Shown here: one piece after another, positions 53,243 to 64,000 of the stretch
How the letters are laid out: each line of letters starts with the position of its first letter
Position numbering within the stretch: position 1 is the first letter of the stretch
From: Datisca glomerata
Lineage: Eukaryota; Streptophyta; Magnoliopsida; Cucurbitales; Datiscaceae
DNA: 64,000 nucleotides
Direction: 5' to 3'
Assembly (NCBI GenBank): GCA_003255025.1
Contig: QANY01005401.1
Location: 598,995 to 662,994, forward strand
Made by a program: the position numbers and the translations under genes
Notes under the pieces: generated by a model
The model's input: the letters and a program-made list of their open reading frames with translations, nothing else
Told to the model about the DNA's origin: nothing
Database searches by the model: none

Positions 53243-55705
53243 TGTAACACCGCAACTAATTTTGCACTAAATTATGTGTTTAATTGTTAATTTTTACTCT
53301 TAATTATTCTATAATTATTTGACTTAACGTTTAGATTGAATTAATTTAATGTCTTGCAGAGAAATGATTTGAGTTGATCTAACTACTCATTATGTGCGTA
53401 GTATAATTTTAATATAATTGATATTAGTTATCAAAATTGTTGACTTATTAAGATTAGATTTATTTGTATTTTTCTAAGCTCACTCACACCTATATTACTT
53501 ACATGTTAAGAAAAAAACCCTAGCACTATTTATTATTACTCTTTTTCTTCTTGAACTATCTCCCCATTTTTCTCTTGTTCACTCATACATATGTGCTTAT
53601 ACACCTTAGTGCAGCCCTAACCTAGTTATTATATACTCTCTATCTCTCTCAATCTCCAACCCTCTCTCACGCAGCCCTCTCAATCTCCAACTCTCTCTCT
53701 CATGCAGCCCTCCCATTGCGAACCCCTCTTTCTCAAAGCAAAATTGAATTGTAGAAATTCAAGGTCTATTTCTATCTCTTGGTGTTTACCTTGTTGTGAG
53801 GACGTGAAAAGATTTCTTGGTAGAATTTTATCTTATAAGCAAAGACAAATGTTTGTGATTCATAACTTTTTTTTTTCAATGTATTCAACGCTTTCAATGT
53901 TTAAGTTTAGATTCACATGTTTTATTTTAAATCTGAATAATAATGAGTTTTAGCACTCTTTTATGATTCATATAAGTCTCTTTAACCAACTTCAATAAGG
54001 GGGAAACGTTTTAAAAAAAATATGATTTTTAATGAAAACTGCATTTCGAATTTTTCTGCACACTATGAAACAACGACTTCATTTTTCGTATACCAAATGA
54101 TGGAATTTGAGTCTCAAATTTTGATGATAACTTTTCAACATGTCGAAATATATCCTGAATAAAGTTTAGGTCATAACCCAAAGCATACGAGTTTATATGA
54201 TTTTTTAAAATTTTAATTTTGTTCAGAGGAAAACAGTTTTTCTGTAACGAATTTGTTTCCATGTTTTGACATCTAAACGACCTTGAAATTTATGAAATTT
54301 AATTTATGAAACCCTAGAATTTTCAAGATCATACTATATGAATTTTATAATTTTTAGAAAGCCCTAGTCTAAGTTTTGTTCTATGTTTTATAACTAGAAC
54401 AAGTAAAAAAGAAGTATAATGAATTTACAAAACTATTGGAGTTTGGATTTGTACCGTGCTTATAAAGTATATATATTTGGATTTGCACCGTGCTTATAAA
54501 GTTTTCCACTCTACCATTTATGTCATAAACAATTGATTTTTTTTTATGTTTTCAATGACTATGTGAAATTGATAAAACATTTTAATGTGTAAATTTAATA
54601 GTTTTGGCACTTTGAGCGTTGACCCCTCGAAGCATTCTCTAGACATTTGTTTTTACTAAGGACGTCAGGTAAGTAGAATTTTATGCATATTTTAATATTT
54701 GTAAACTTCGATGCTGCATTGATTTATCATTGTGATGTCGTTTGATATTATGTTTAATTATATTTATATGTATGTTATCTGTAATGTAATTGTATGTAAT
54801 GTTAATGATTGTAAATACGTTCATACATATACATGGGGGTTTGTAGTATGAATTATAATCAATTTAATTAAAAGTTTAAACACATGGTGTATGTTTATGC
54901 CATGAAAGGCGTGAGTGGGAAATGGGACGCAGGGGACCGGCAGACCCGACAATGGTTAATGGTTAATGTGAATGGATGATCGTTTCATGTGAATGGATGA
55001 TTGTTTGGCTTGTCCAAAGATATAATGTGAATGAATGATACTACCAGGGCCCGATAGTCGAACAGGTTCCGTAATAATTGCCCACTGCATCTGATTGGCT
55101 AAACATTACACAAGTGAGCTCGCAAATAAAGGAAAAAAATGAATGCAATGGAAATAGTAAAGAAAGGAATGTGATAAGTTTGCATGGAAAGAACGTAATG
55201 AAATGAAATTAATGAAAGCAAATTAAATAAAGTGATAAAATGATTATAAAGTGTATGTCAAACACAAATATTTTTAAAATGAAATTGAATGAGCATGTGT
55301 TTGCTGAGTATGTGTAAGATCTTACTTACTGGGATTTGGCTCATTCTGTGGGTTCTAAATATTTTCAAGTGAGGAGTAATTGCGAGACGATACCTTGCGG
55401 GAGAATTGGACTCGGTAGAATAGTTTGAATAAAGATTTCAGATAATTACTTTATGATTAATTATTATTATTTTGACGATTCAGCTTAAGATTATTGGTTG
55501 TTATTTGACTAAGTTTTCGTTAAAAATTTTATTATTATTATTTAAGTACTTTGAATTCAATACTTATAAATTTAAATAAAGGATTTGATAAAGTTATGTT
55601 TTAAATAAAGCTATACATTTCATATTAAATGTTTAATTAATGTTAAAGAGGATATCACTTCCTAAATTATAATCAATAAGGTATTTTTAGTATTAGGGTG
55701 TTACA
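53243..55705 (+). mobile_element. Solo LTR of a gypsy-type retrotransposon, 2,463 bp
   Basis: It starts TGTAACACC and ends GGTGTTACA (perfect terminal inverted repeat) and is flanked by identical TTGTT. No internal element sequence is present. Its last 600 bp match 1-604 of the window. Short tandem repeats lie inside, for example near 53650-53710 and 54450-54505. The reading frames in it are not credible proteins. Confidence 0.9.
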
Positions 55706-55710
55706 TTGTT
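55706..55710. repeat. Target site duplication of solo LTR, right
   Basis: TTGTT, identical to 53238-53242. Confidence 0.85.
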
Positions 55711-56071
55711 GCTCTCGGTACGATCAATAATACCTGTCAAAAATCTCCTCCGAATACAATAATTTTTCCTAATAATTAGATGATTCAAGAATATCTCTAA
55801 GAGTTCTATCTACACTTTCAATGGTGAATTTTATGGTCATTGGTGCCTTATCCCATATAATCAGTTTGACTCTTCGTATCAATTCTACCTCGGTACTTTG
55901 TTTGGATATACTGCACTTCCTTAAATGCGTCGTGCATCCTCCTGGAAGTATTGATGCCATACTACAACAAATGGGCAGATAGATGGCACCACATCTATAA
56001 TACAATGACAATTTTCTAAAATCTGTCAAAGGAAAATGGTGAAAGACGGGGTAATATGGGTAAGATGACAA
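55711..56071 (-). pseudogene. PIF1/Helitron-type helicase relic, N-terminal part
   Basis: The minus strand reads SILPGGCTTHLRKCSI, then LIRRVKLIIWDKAPM, then ESVDRTLRDIL. These match the helicase segment LLPGGRTAHS ... LIIWDEAP(M) ... DRTLRDI. The Walker B-type DEAP is DKAP here. The frame then degrades and runs into the solo LTR, with the rest of the helicase on the other side. Confidence 0.8.
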
Positions 56072-57302
56072 CTCAAAAATTTGTTGTCATCAATGTGTTA
56101 TCTATTTTGACAGCGAATGTTTGGGCTGTCATTATAACTTCTTATAATGAAAGTGAAAATAACATATCATTATTTTAGGGTGTAAAATTTGTTTACTAAT
56201 TATCTCAAAGTTCATTTTATTTATGAAAATACCATCATATATAACCAATCTAACCCTAATTTTACTTTAACTGTGTTTTATTTTTCTTTGAACAGGGTAG
56301 TGGTGATTGACTCTTTCTTTTCTTGACTGCGCGCCAGTCGAGCTTCACGACGACTGCCAGGCGAGCTTCCTGGTAAATTTCGACAGTGAGGTTTTATGGT
56401 GGTCTTCCACGAAGAGCTTCTACTGCAGGTGTAGCAAGGTTGTTGTCCTGAACTCTGAGCTAGCGGCTGGTAAAGGGTTTTCTCGCTTCGCCCGTCTTCT
56501 CCCTCCATTTCTGCAATTTTCTTCTTCGGCAATGAGGGTTTTCTTTCTCCATCACTATAAAATAAGACCTGGATTGAGACACTTCACTCTTTCATTGTTT
56601 CAAACTGATTTTTCATATTTTCTATGGATCTGGATTTATGCTTTACGTTTATTTTGAGAAATTTTACATAGATTTTACCTATTGGGCCTCAATCTTTAAT
56701 TTTTCCCTTTAAGTTAGTCAGCAACCGAACTGCTTAACATATTGCTTCAAGTTTTTCTTATTGAGATTGTCATTGTTTGTACTTTACTTATTCATCTTGA
56801 TTGTTATGTTGTTGGTTTTGTTTCTGAGCAAGTGAGCATGCCATATTTTGTATGCTTAGAAGAAGGATGTTATCACGATAGGATAAGACCTGTAAGTGTT
56901 TGGCTGTATGTGAGTTATACCGTATTTTCATGTAAAACAAAATCTGACTTGCAAGTGTTTGGTTTTGTTGGGAAATTTGCAGGGAAAGACCCCCGTGAAA
57001 GAATTTAATATAGTGGGACTCTAGGTTTTTAAATGACATTAAGACCCTTGAGAAGGAAAATTGCTATTTTTATAGGATAAAAGACTTATTTACCTCTTAA
57101 AAAATTATGTTTAAGTCCCCTCCCCCAACTGTTTCCCAAATCCCTTTATGGTCTGCGAAACTGAAACCCTTCGTCTCTGCTCTGTCGTTCAAAGCCGCGC
57201 ATTTGTGCGATTGCCATTTGAAACTTTGTCCAGCGAAGTCATTGCCGTTCAAAACCCTCGTCTCCAGCTCTGTGAAACCCTTGTCCTTCAGCAATTACGA
57301 GG
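56072..57302. other. Intergenic, no gene recognised
   Basis: A GC-richer patch at 56300-56540 and short open frames are present, but none resembles a protein I know. Confidence 0.4.
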
Positions 57303-57780
57303 ATGAGAATACATGTGGGAGGAAGTGTTATGGAAGACAACCTGAAGAAGATGTTTCAGAGTGGAGGAGTGGTGGAGACCATTGACACCATCGGATCTAA
57401 AGGTCGTAGTTTTGGCTATGTCGATTTCTTTCCTTCTTCTGACAATTCCCTTTCCAAGCTTTTCAGCACCGTAAGTCTTCTTCTTTCTTTCTATGATTCA
57501 TCTGTTTTGTTTTTAGAGTTTTGTAATATTGAGATTTAGCTTGGGATTTGATAGAATTTTACGAATGAACGAATATATTTTGAGTTTTGAGTCATTGACT
57601 TGTCTCTCTACAGCAATGTATGCAGTATAATGGGTGTGCTTAGAAGGGCGGGTGGCTTAGACTTGAGAAGGCTAAAGAACATTATCTTGTTCGTTTGAAA
57701 CATGAGTGGGAAGAAGATTTTCTAGTTTCATTTGAACTTACAAATTATAAAAGTTGACACATTTTTGAAGAACTTCTCTA
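57303..57780 (+). pseudogene. RRM (ROS3-like/nucleolar RNA-binding) gene fragment with premature stop
   Basis: First exon 57303-57470 encodes MRIHVGGSVMEDNLKKMFQ, then VVETIDTIGSKGRSFGYVDF, then SSDNSLSKLFST. This is an RRM with RNP-like KGRSFGYVDF. After a GT-AG intron the second exon begins at 57626 (YNGCA) and meets TAG at 57641-57643 where the family has Trp. Past the stop, the same frame continues KGGWLRLEKAKEHYLVRLKH, matching the family. The layout resembles Arabidopsis ROS3 (RRM protein in DNA demethylation) and related nucleolar proteins. The remainder of such genes is not seen downstream, so I read it as a truncated duplicate. Confidence 0.75.
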
Positions 57781-58062
57781 TCTGTTTTTATAAGAACTTG
57801 ACAATTTTGTTTGAAAATCAACAAGGCATGCCATCCTTACATGTGAATTTGTTGATCAGGTGAAAACATTACCGTTCAGTGGAATAGGAAAGCATAAATA
57901 CAGCTTCTAGCCTTCTAGTTGTGCAGAAAGTTCTAATTCTTTTATCATGTATGCATCATATACTTTTCTCAGGGACCGTTTAAGAGTCACATATGTGAAG
58001 AATATTGAGATTAAACTTATTAGTGAATCTAAAATATTGTATTTTTCCATCTCTTGGCAGGT

Positions 58063-58140
58063 TCAAGAAGTATGTGTTGAGCTTCAACATCTTCTATTAC
58101 ATGATGGATTTTTTGGTGCTCAGCCCTTTGAGAAATATGG
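58063..58140 (+). other. Exon-like open segment, unidentified
   Basis: After TTGGCAG, an open frame reads VQEVCVELQHLLLHDGFF and ends at GTAATA. Splice-like borders exist but I recognise no family and found no partner exon. Confidence 0.2.
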
Positions 58141-58903
58141 TAATATAAGATTAATAGAAATTATGTTGGTGCTTCTTTCTACTAGTACTATAAGAAATGG
58201 CAAAGTGTCAAGGACGAATGAGATAGTTGAAAGTGAATGTTGTTTGTTTACAAACTAGAAGCTTATCGGATTTAGCTTAGCATTGTAGTCTTTACTTTTT
58301 GCTGCTTTGTTTTCCATCATTGAAGTTGAAAGTGATTGTTGTACCATTTGAATGAATTCACTTTCAAGATCTATTGATTTACATCATCTGATAATTAGAG
58401 ATGTTTTCTTCATTTTTCTCAGGAATAAATCAATGATTCTCATCCTTTTGCACAACTATGATTTTTATAAAGCACAGACCAAAATAACACCCATTAATGC
58501 ACATTGGCCAATTACACGCATCAAAGTTCCCCAACAAAAAACTAGGTGACTTCATTGTTTATGTGATAAACTACCATCACTTAGTATTTTTAGTTATTTG
58601 ACATTCATTTTATTGTGTACATATAAGTGTGGTTGTGGTATGTTTGTGTTGACGTTTGTGAAGTTGTTATGTGTCGGTCATGATTTATCTGAATGTACTC
58701 AAAGTAGAATGACTAAGCTTCGAGAAAAGATGACAGTTGATATTTTTTTATCATGGGCATGACATTGAAGACTCTAGATTTTAAGATGTTTATTATGTTA
58801 TTAGAGAGTTGTAGTTGTATAGGATGTGAATCAATGTTGATGTAATTGAATTTTCATACTGTAAATCATGGAATACATATATTGTGACTTTTTGTTGGAA
58901 TTT

Positions 58904-59020
58904 AAATCTGCTCAGATATTGCTCTATCTCTGTTAAGAATTTGAATCTGCTTAGATATTGTTCTGTCTCTGTTAGGAAATTAAATCTGCTTAGATATTGT
59001 TCTATTTTGAGATTATATTA
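58904..59020. repeat. 39-bp tandem repeat, three copies
   Basis: Copies of the type (A/G)AATCTGCT(C/T)AGATATTG(C/T)TCT start at 58904, 58943 and 58982. It lies immediately before the palindrome array. Confidence 0.88.
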
Positions 59021-59101
59021 TTTTGTTCTATTTTGAGATGACATTATATTGTTTGGAATGTCATAATCACAGACCCCATATTGCCATGTTTATGTTTGCT
59101 C

Positions 59102-59603
59102 TGCTGGACCATGGTCTGGCATAATAATCTAGCTAGACTGTAGTCTAGTAACCTGGCACGTGAAAAATTATTTCAATTTTGAGATAATCTTATATTATTG
59201 ATGCAAATTGTTTGGGATGGCATAAATATAGACCCTATATTGTCTTGTTTTTGTCTTCTCTGCTAGACCATGGTCTAGTAGAAAATATTCTGCTAGACCA
59301 TGGTCTAACAAGTGTTAATCTTAACACAACACTACTAGATCATGGTCTAGCATGATAATCTTGATAGACTGTAGCCTAGCAACCTGAACATGTGAAAAAT
59401 TATATTTGTTTTGAGATAATCTTATATCGTTACTGCAGATTGTTTCAAATGTCATAATTACAGACTCAATATTTTGTCTTGCTCCGCTATACCGTGGTCT
59501 AGCAGAAAATATTCTGCTAGACCATGGTCTAACAAGTGTTAATTTTAATACAACACTGCTAGACCATGGTCTAGCATAATAATCTGACTAGACTGTAGTC
59601 TAG
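59102..59603. repeat. Array of 20-bp palindromes with second palindrome and G-box-like site
   Basis: Seven copies of, or close variants of, TGCTAGACCATGGTCTAGCA start at 59102, 59261, 59291, 59333, 59485, 59515 and 59558 (perfect). A second palindrome CTAGACT-GT-AGTCTAG lies at 59133-59148 and 59588-59603, with a decayed copy near 59363. CACGTG follows at 59157 and 59611, with CATGTG at 59389. The larger tandem unit is about 145-235 bp, marked by TTTTGAGAT at about 59031, 59177, 59411 and 59632. No coding region. Confidence 0.92.
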
Positions 59604-59651
59604 CACCTTGCACGTGATAAATTATTTTCTATTTTGAGATGATCTTATTAT

Positions 59652-60193
59652 TGGAAACGTGGCGCTTGCGTGGTGGATGCATAGTGATATTTTTAAAAAA
59701 AATTAAACAACGAATCGTATGTTTTCCGATAAAATGAAAACAAGTACGACGCAACAGTTTTCAAAATAAAAATTTTTATTGAAAACTATTTTCAATCAGA
59801 ATCTATTATATATTTATATATTAAATCTCAGACATACATAAATAGGAATCATATACATTTTTAATCTATATCAAGCGCCCTTGTAAATCAACGATCATGC
59901 ATTCTTACGAACAACGCACTTTGAGATCCACACTAAAAACTTCCAAGTCAATTCTCAAAGGCACTAGGACGTGTGAGCACGTAGAATAATTCAAAGATAT
60001 TTTTTCTATCTCTAGATGTACTCAACACATAAGATCTAGAGATTTATTGAGAATGATTAATTTAGTGAGACAAACCTCTGAACGAATACAATTATTATTC
60101 TTTCAGAACTTTTAATTAACTTTTTAATCACAGACAAAGATCACTCTGATAGCAACTGTGTTCTTCACTCACAATCAACACTGAAGCCATTAG

Positions 60194-60249
<56 letters not shown>

Positions 60250-61629
60250 CNTGGTAATTACTGTGAATTAAATATTTATTTTAATCAGATAAATATTTAG
60301 ATATCAATAATTCAAAATTAACATATTTGATTATCTCTATCAACTAACTTATTTGTTAGTTCATAAATAACAGATTTAGTTAATTCAAATTATTATCTAA
60401 TAATAATTTATAATTATATAATTTCACAAATTAGATATTATGTCTCACTTATTGATTAATTTTGATAATTAGAAAATTAATCGATACAATTATTTATATA
60501 TATGTAATTTTTAAAATTTATATATATATATATATATAATTTAATTAATTATCTCATAATTATGTACTTGCCCTGGAATAAAATTTCATTTTACAAGTCA
60601 GTACTTTTCTCATGTCCTGAAATATTCACACTCTAGACTACGTAATACAGAGGTGACTTGGGTACCATGGACTTATAATTTTAAGTTTCAATAAATCATA
60701 TTATTAATTAAACTCTTTAATTAAATAATCTTACTTATTAATTTCATTAGTACTCCACTATAAATATGTAATTGCACTCTTAGAGATTATAGAATGTATT
60801 TACAGAGTATTCTCGTGTAGTCCATTGATATAATCATTTCACGTAGTTCTGACCTCCAATTATTTGTTCGTAAATTAGAATTGGTCAAAATTACTGTTTT
60901 ACCCTTCTAATTATCTCTTAATCCTTAAGTATCATTAATTCACTACTGAATGACTAATTTATTATCGTATTATAAATTTGAGTTCAATAACCAGTCAGTT
61001 CTAGATTTAACACTTATGAGAACCAATATATTATCCATTAGGAAAGCTTGGATCTAAATCTTGTAAGATCATGTTCCTGCCATCCATATCACCGAATTTT
61101 CAAAACAAAAGTCACTAACTTGTTTTATAAGCAAATCTTAACAAATGGATCAAAAGATCCAGTAGACATGTATAGAAGTTCATGACTACTCGGGATTCAG
61201 ACTGATCTACATATGATCATCAGATTGATGTGTATTAAATATTTATGATAAACAACAAGTTAATAAAGATATTAATTCACATCAGTCGTGTCATATATAA
61301 TCTTATTATATAAAGTACATTCACTAAAATGTCTATTCACATCAATGATCTGGATCTAGATCACATGCATTCATAAGGCTTAGTGAACTATACTAGCAAG
61401 CATTCATTAAAGATTTCATACTTTAATATGTTGCTGACAATTCTATTCACTATCTATGATCTTAATCGTCTCGTACTAATACAAGATCATAGTCTCATTA
61501 AAGAATGAAATTTTCAGATATTTATATAAATTATTCAACAATAAAAGAAGAATTATAAGAAAATTATAATTCTATTAAATTTCATATTAAAATGTCAATA
61601 CACATACTTTGAGAGCATAACCTCCAACA
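59652..61629 (-). repeat. Probable copia 3' LTR, about 2 kb
   Basis: On the minus strand the purine run AAGTGGAAGAT is followed at 61629 by TGTTGGAGGTTATGC. The far end is placed at 59652 (CGTTTCCA), giving TG...CA ends, but this boundary is inferred because no second LTR is in the window. It includes an AT run and one unknown base. Confidence 0.6.
60195..60250. repeat. (TA)n microsatellite with an unknown base
   Basis: TA dinucleotide run, then an unknown base at 60251. Confidence 0.9.
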
Positions 61630-63131
61630 ATCTTCCACTTGCCCTAAAGCAAATATGACATCTTTCTCAACCTCATGTTGCGCATATGACCCTCAAATGA
61701 CTTCGGAGGAAGTGTCTTGGTAAGAGGACCAGCCAGGTTCTGATATGACGTTATCTTCATAACAGTCACATCTCCTCGTTGCACGATCTCTCTTATAAGA
61801 TGATATTTTCCCACTATGTGCTTTCCCCTCTTGGGACTCATTGGTTCTTTGGAACTAGCTACCGCCCCAATCTTGTCTCAGTAGAGGATCACTGGCTTGT
61901 CCATATCTAGAACTACTTCCAGATCGATATAGAACTTTGTGAGTCATACTGCAAAACAAGCCGTTATATATTTGGCTTCCATAGTGGAATCTGCAATGTT
62001 GAATTGTTTAATACTTCTCTAGACTACATCTCCTCCACCTATGATGAATACTGATCCAGACGTCGACTTTCGATTGAAAGTCAGAATCAGTATATCCAAT
62101 GGGGTTCAGGTCTCTACTTGAATAAACAAGCATATAGTTTCTCTTTCTTCTATGGTACTTGAGAATGTGCTTTACTGCAATCCAATGTTCCAAACCTAGG
62201 TTCGATTGATAATGACTGACAATTCCCACTACATAACATATGTTGGTCTTGTACACAACATGACCTACATTAGATTGCCAATACCTGAAGCATAAAGAAC
62301 CTTTCTCATATTCTCTTCCTCTTGAAGTGTCTTACGATATTGCTCCTTAAATAGGACAATTCTATATATGGTCGGTAGTTGACATTTCTTGGAATTCTCA
62401 ATAGAGATCTCTCTAGCATCTTATCAATATAAGATGTCTGAGAAAGTGGCAAGAGCTTGTTCTTTCTATCCTTTAGAATTTGGATGCCTAGAACATAATC
62501 CGCTTCTCCCAAATATTTAATTTGAAGTTTCTCAGCTAACCATTTTTTTTACCTTTGACAAAGTTTTTACATCGTTCTCAATGAGTAGAATATCGTCAAC
62601 ATAAAGAACTAAGAAAATCATTATCTTGTCTTTGATGTATTTATAAACACAAGGTTCATAGCGAACATATATGCATACCTCAGTCCTTGTACTTCTGTCT
62701 CATGCATTATGTTGATCATGTTCAGAACATGTTCACGCATAGAAGTACTTTTCTTCATCTTGGTCATTATGTAGCTCTTAGTAGTCTCATGACGACTTTG
62801 ATCAGACTGCTGCCCAAACATCGCTTGTAAAAATTCCATAATCTTATAGGAAGTTTTCCATGCTCTCGTGCTTAATTCTCAAAACATCATTCATGTTTAC
62901 ATGCATGTAGCACTTCACTTTGTTGTTGAATTGAATTTAAGCATCAAACTTGTCCCTAACATTCTTTAGGGCATTGACAGCAGGCTCCTTAGGACATTTC
63001 TCAGTAAGAACAAATTTGTGGGTCTCACAAATTAGCATCAATTTTAAATTTGATTTTCATCTTATAAAATTATCACCATTCAGTTTCTCAAGTGTAAGTA
63101 AAGCAGTAATAGGATTGCCAATGGTAGACAT
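61630..63131 (-). pseudogene. Copia gag-RT-RNase H relic with large internal deletion
   Basis: Starts MSTIGNPITALLTLEKLNGD at 63131. Gag continues to about 62690 (AMFGQQSDQSRHETTKSYIM, REHVLNMINIMHETEVQ) and then passes directly into reverse transcriptase (EPCVYK, LYVDDILLIENDV, LGEADYVLGIQI) and RNase H (61644-62256: ADPLTK-type AGPLTKTLPPKSFEGHMRN). Protease, integrase and the front of RT are missing. Two Trp codons of gag are stops (TGA, TAA), and RT is frameshifted at an A-run near 62545. Confidence 0.85.
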
Positions 63132-64000
63132 AATAATAACTGAAAAATAAACATACACAATTCAATATAATTGAAATAAATATCCTGAATTAGGAAAGTA
63201 AACATGATGCATAAATGCAACATAATAAACACATAAATTTAACATTTACTAATCACGATAAAACAATCCAACGATAATGTGTTGCATTAGAGTTAGTCAG
63301 ATTAACTTCAGACTGTGTATGAGACACTCTCATCCTTATTAATAAAACTTAAAATATCTCATAATTTCTCTTTTAACAATAAGATATTGCTTATTCGGTC
63401 AAGTCACAATTATCCACACAAAAGCTTAATTGTGATTTTGTGAGTGTATCCCATTATTTCAGATTCCATGACTTGATTTAGAATATGTCACCTTAGGGTT
63501 GGTTAAAACTAAACTACATCATTTAGTCCTATTTTCTTACGAAGTCCAACCTTGATATTGTTATAGTTCAAAACCTTCTTTAGGGGGATGAAAACAAAAT
63601 CATCTCAAGGCCCTCACTGTAACTCACGGTGTTGTACTAATAATGAAGATCATAAGTTACATTTACATGTCAACCTTCTCTCACTCACTATTTTAGGAGA
63701 ATGTGTTTCTATTTCAACTAATCAATTAATTTCAAATAAATTACTAGTTCAAATAATAACCCTATGAATGTTATATAAACTTCATCCAATCTAATTGATT
63801 TAAGTTCATTCGACCTTCTAAAGAGCCTAAGTTATAATTAGATGAACTTAGATTAACTGATTAGTTACATTGATCAAACTTTAACTAAAATTGGTTATCC
63901 TAAAGGTTACTACGTCCTTTAGAGTTGTGTGATTATCAAGTTTTAACTAATTAACTTCTAGCAGTTTGTAGATACCGTATTTTATCCGGCCTAATACATG
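63132..64000. other. Probable copia leader, running off the window
   Basis: It lies upstream of the gag start of the minus-strand copia relic. I see no primer-binding site or 5' LTR before the window ends, and no gene. Confidence 0.4.

Noticed and set aside
56278..56657. Open frames on both strands in a GC-richer patch
   Set aside because: No similarity to a known family and no consistent splice structure.

Overview
The window is plant nuclear DNA, most likely from a eudicot. It is AT-rich and intron-containing, with GT-AG splice sites, long microsatellites and many decayed plant retrotransposons. I rebuilt six protein-coding genes exon by exon from reading frame, splice sites and family motifs. 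They are a group Ia purple acid phosphatase (6775-10301, +), a DREB2D-like AP2/ERF factor (11356-12000, -), a chloroplast Obg GTPase of the OBGC2 type (16452-20990, -), a LisH-CTLH/RanBPM-type protein (24065-32329, -), a papain-like protease with a granulin domain of the XBCP3 type (45456-48395, +), and a plastid-targeted LON-substrate-binding-domain protein (49797-50648, -). An RRM gene fragment resembling ROS3-type proteins (57303-57780, +) is broken by a Trp-to-stop change.

Layout. 1-6300: end of a large LTR, a truncated copia 5' end, a hairpin-containing tandem array and a CACTA-like fragment. 6300-12360: the phosphatase and DREB2D-like genes, tail to tail. 12700-14300: a purine-rich GA tract with a gypsy gag relic inside it, then the tail of a copia element. 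16450-21060: OBGC2-like gene with a CT microsatellite just before its start. 21200-23500: GA/AT microsatellites and a possible SINE. 24065-32329: the LisH-CTLH gene, whose fourth intron holds a complete-length but dead LINE with a target site duplication. 34830-45225: nested block with an LTR-bounded copia element (38650-44748) beside an older deleted copia relic, bracketed by a long direct repeat. 45456-50648: protease and LON-domain genes. 52560-56071: a PIF1/Helitron-type helicase relic split by a 2,463-bp solo LTR with perfect TSD. 57303-64000: the RRM pseudogene, a palindrome array, and a copia element entering from the right edge.

The genes are not an operon and share no single pathway. 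The phosphatase promoter carries two P1BS (PHR1-type) phosphate-starvation motifs 21 bp apart. The OBGC2-like and LON-domain proteins have plastid-type N termini, and the protease and phosphatase have signal peptides. I saw no convincing tRNA, rRNA or CRISPR locus. The most interesting non-genic structures are the palindrome array at 59102-59603, the hairpin array at 3820-4195, the split helicase relic and the gag relic inside the GA tract.
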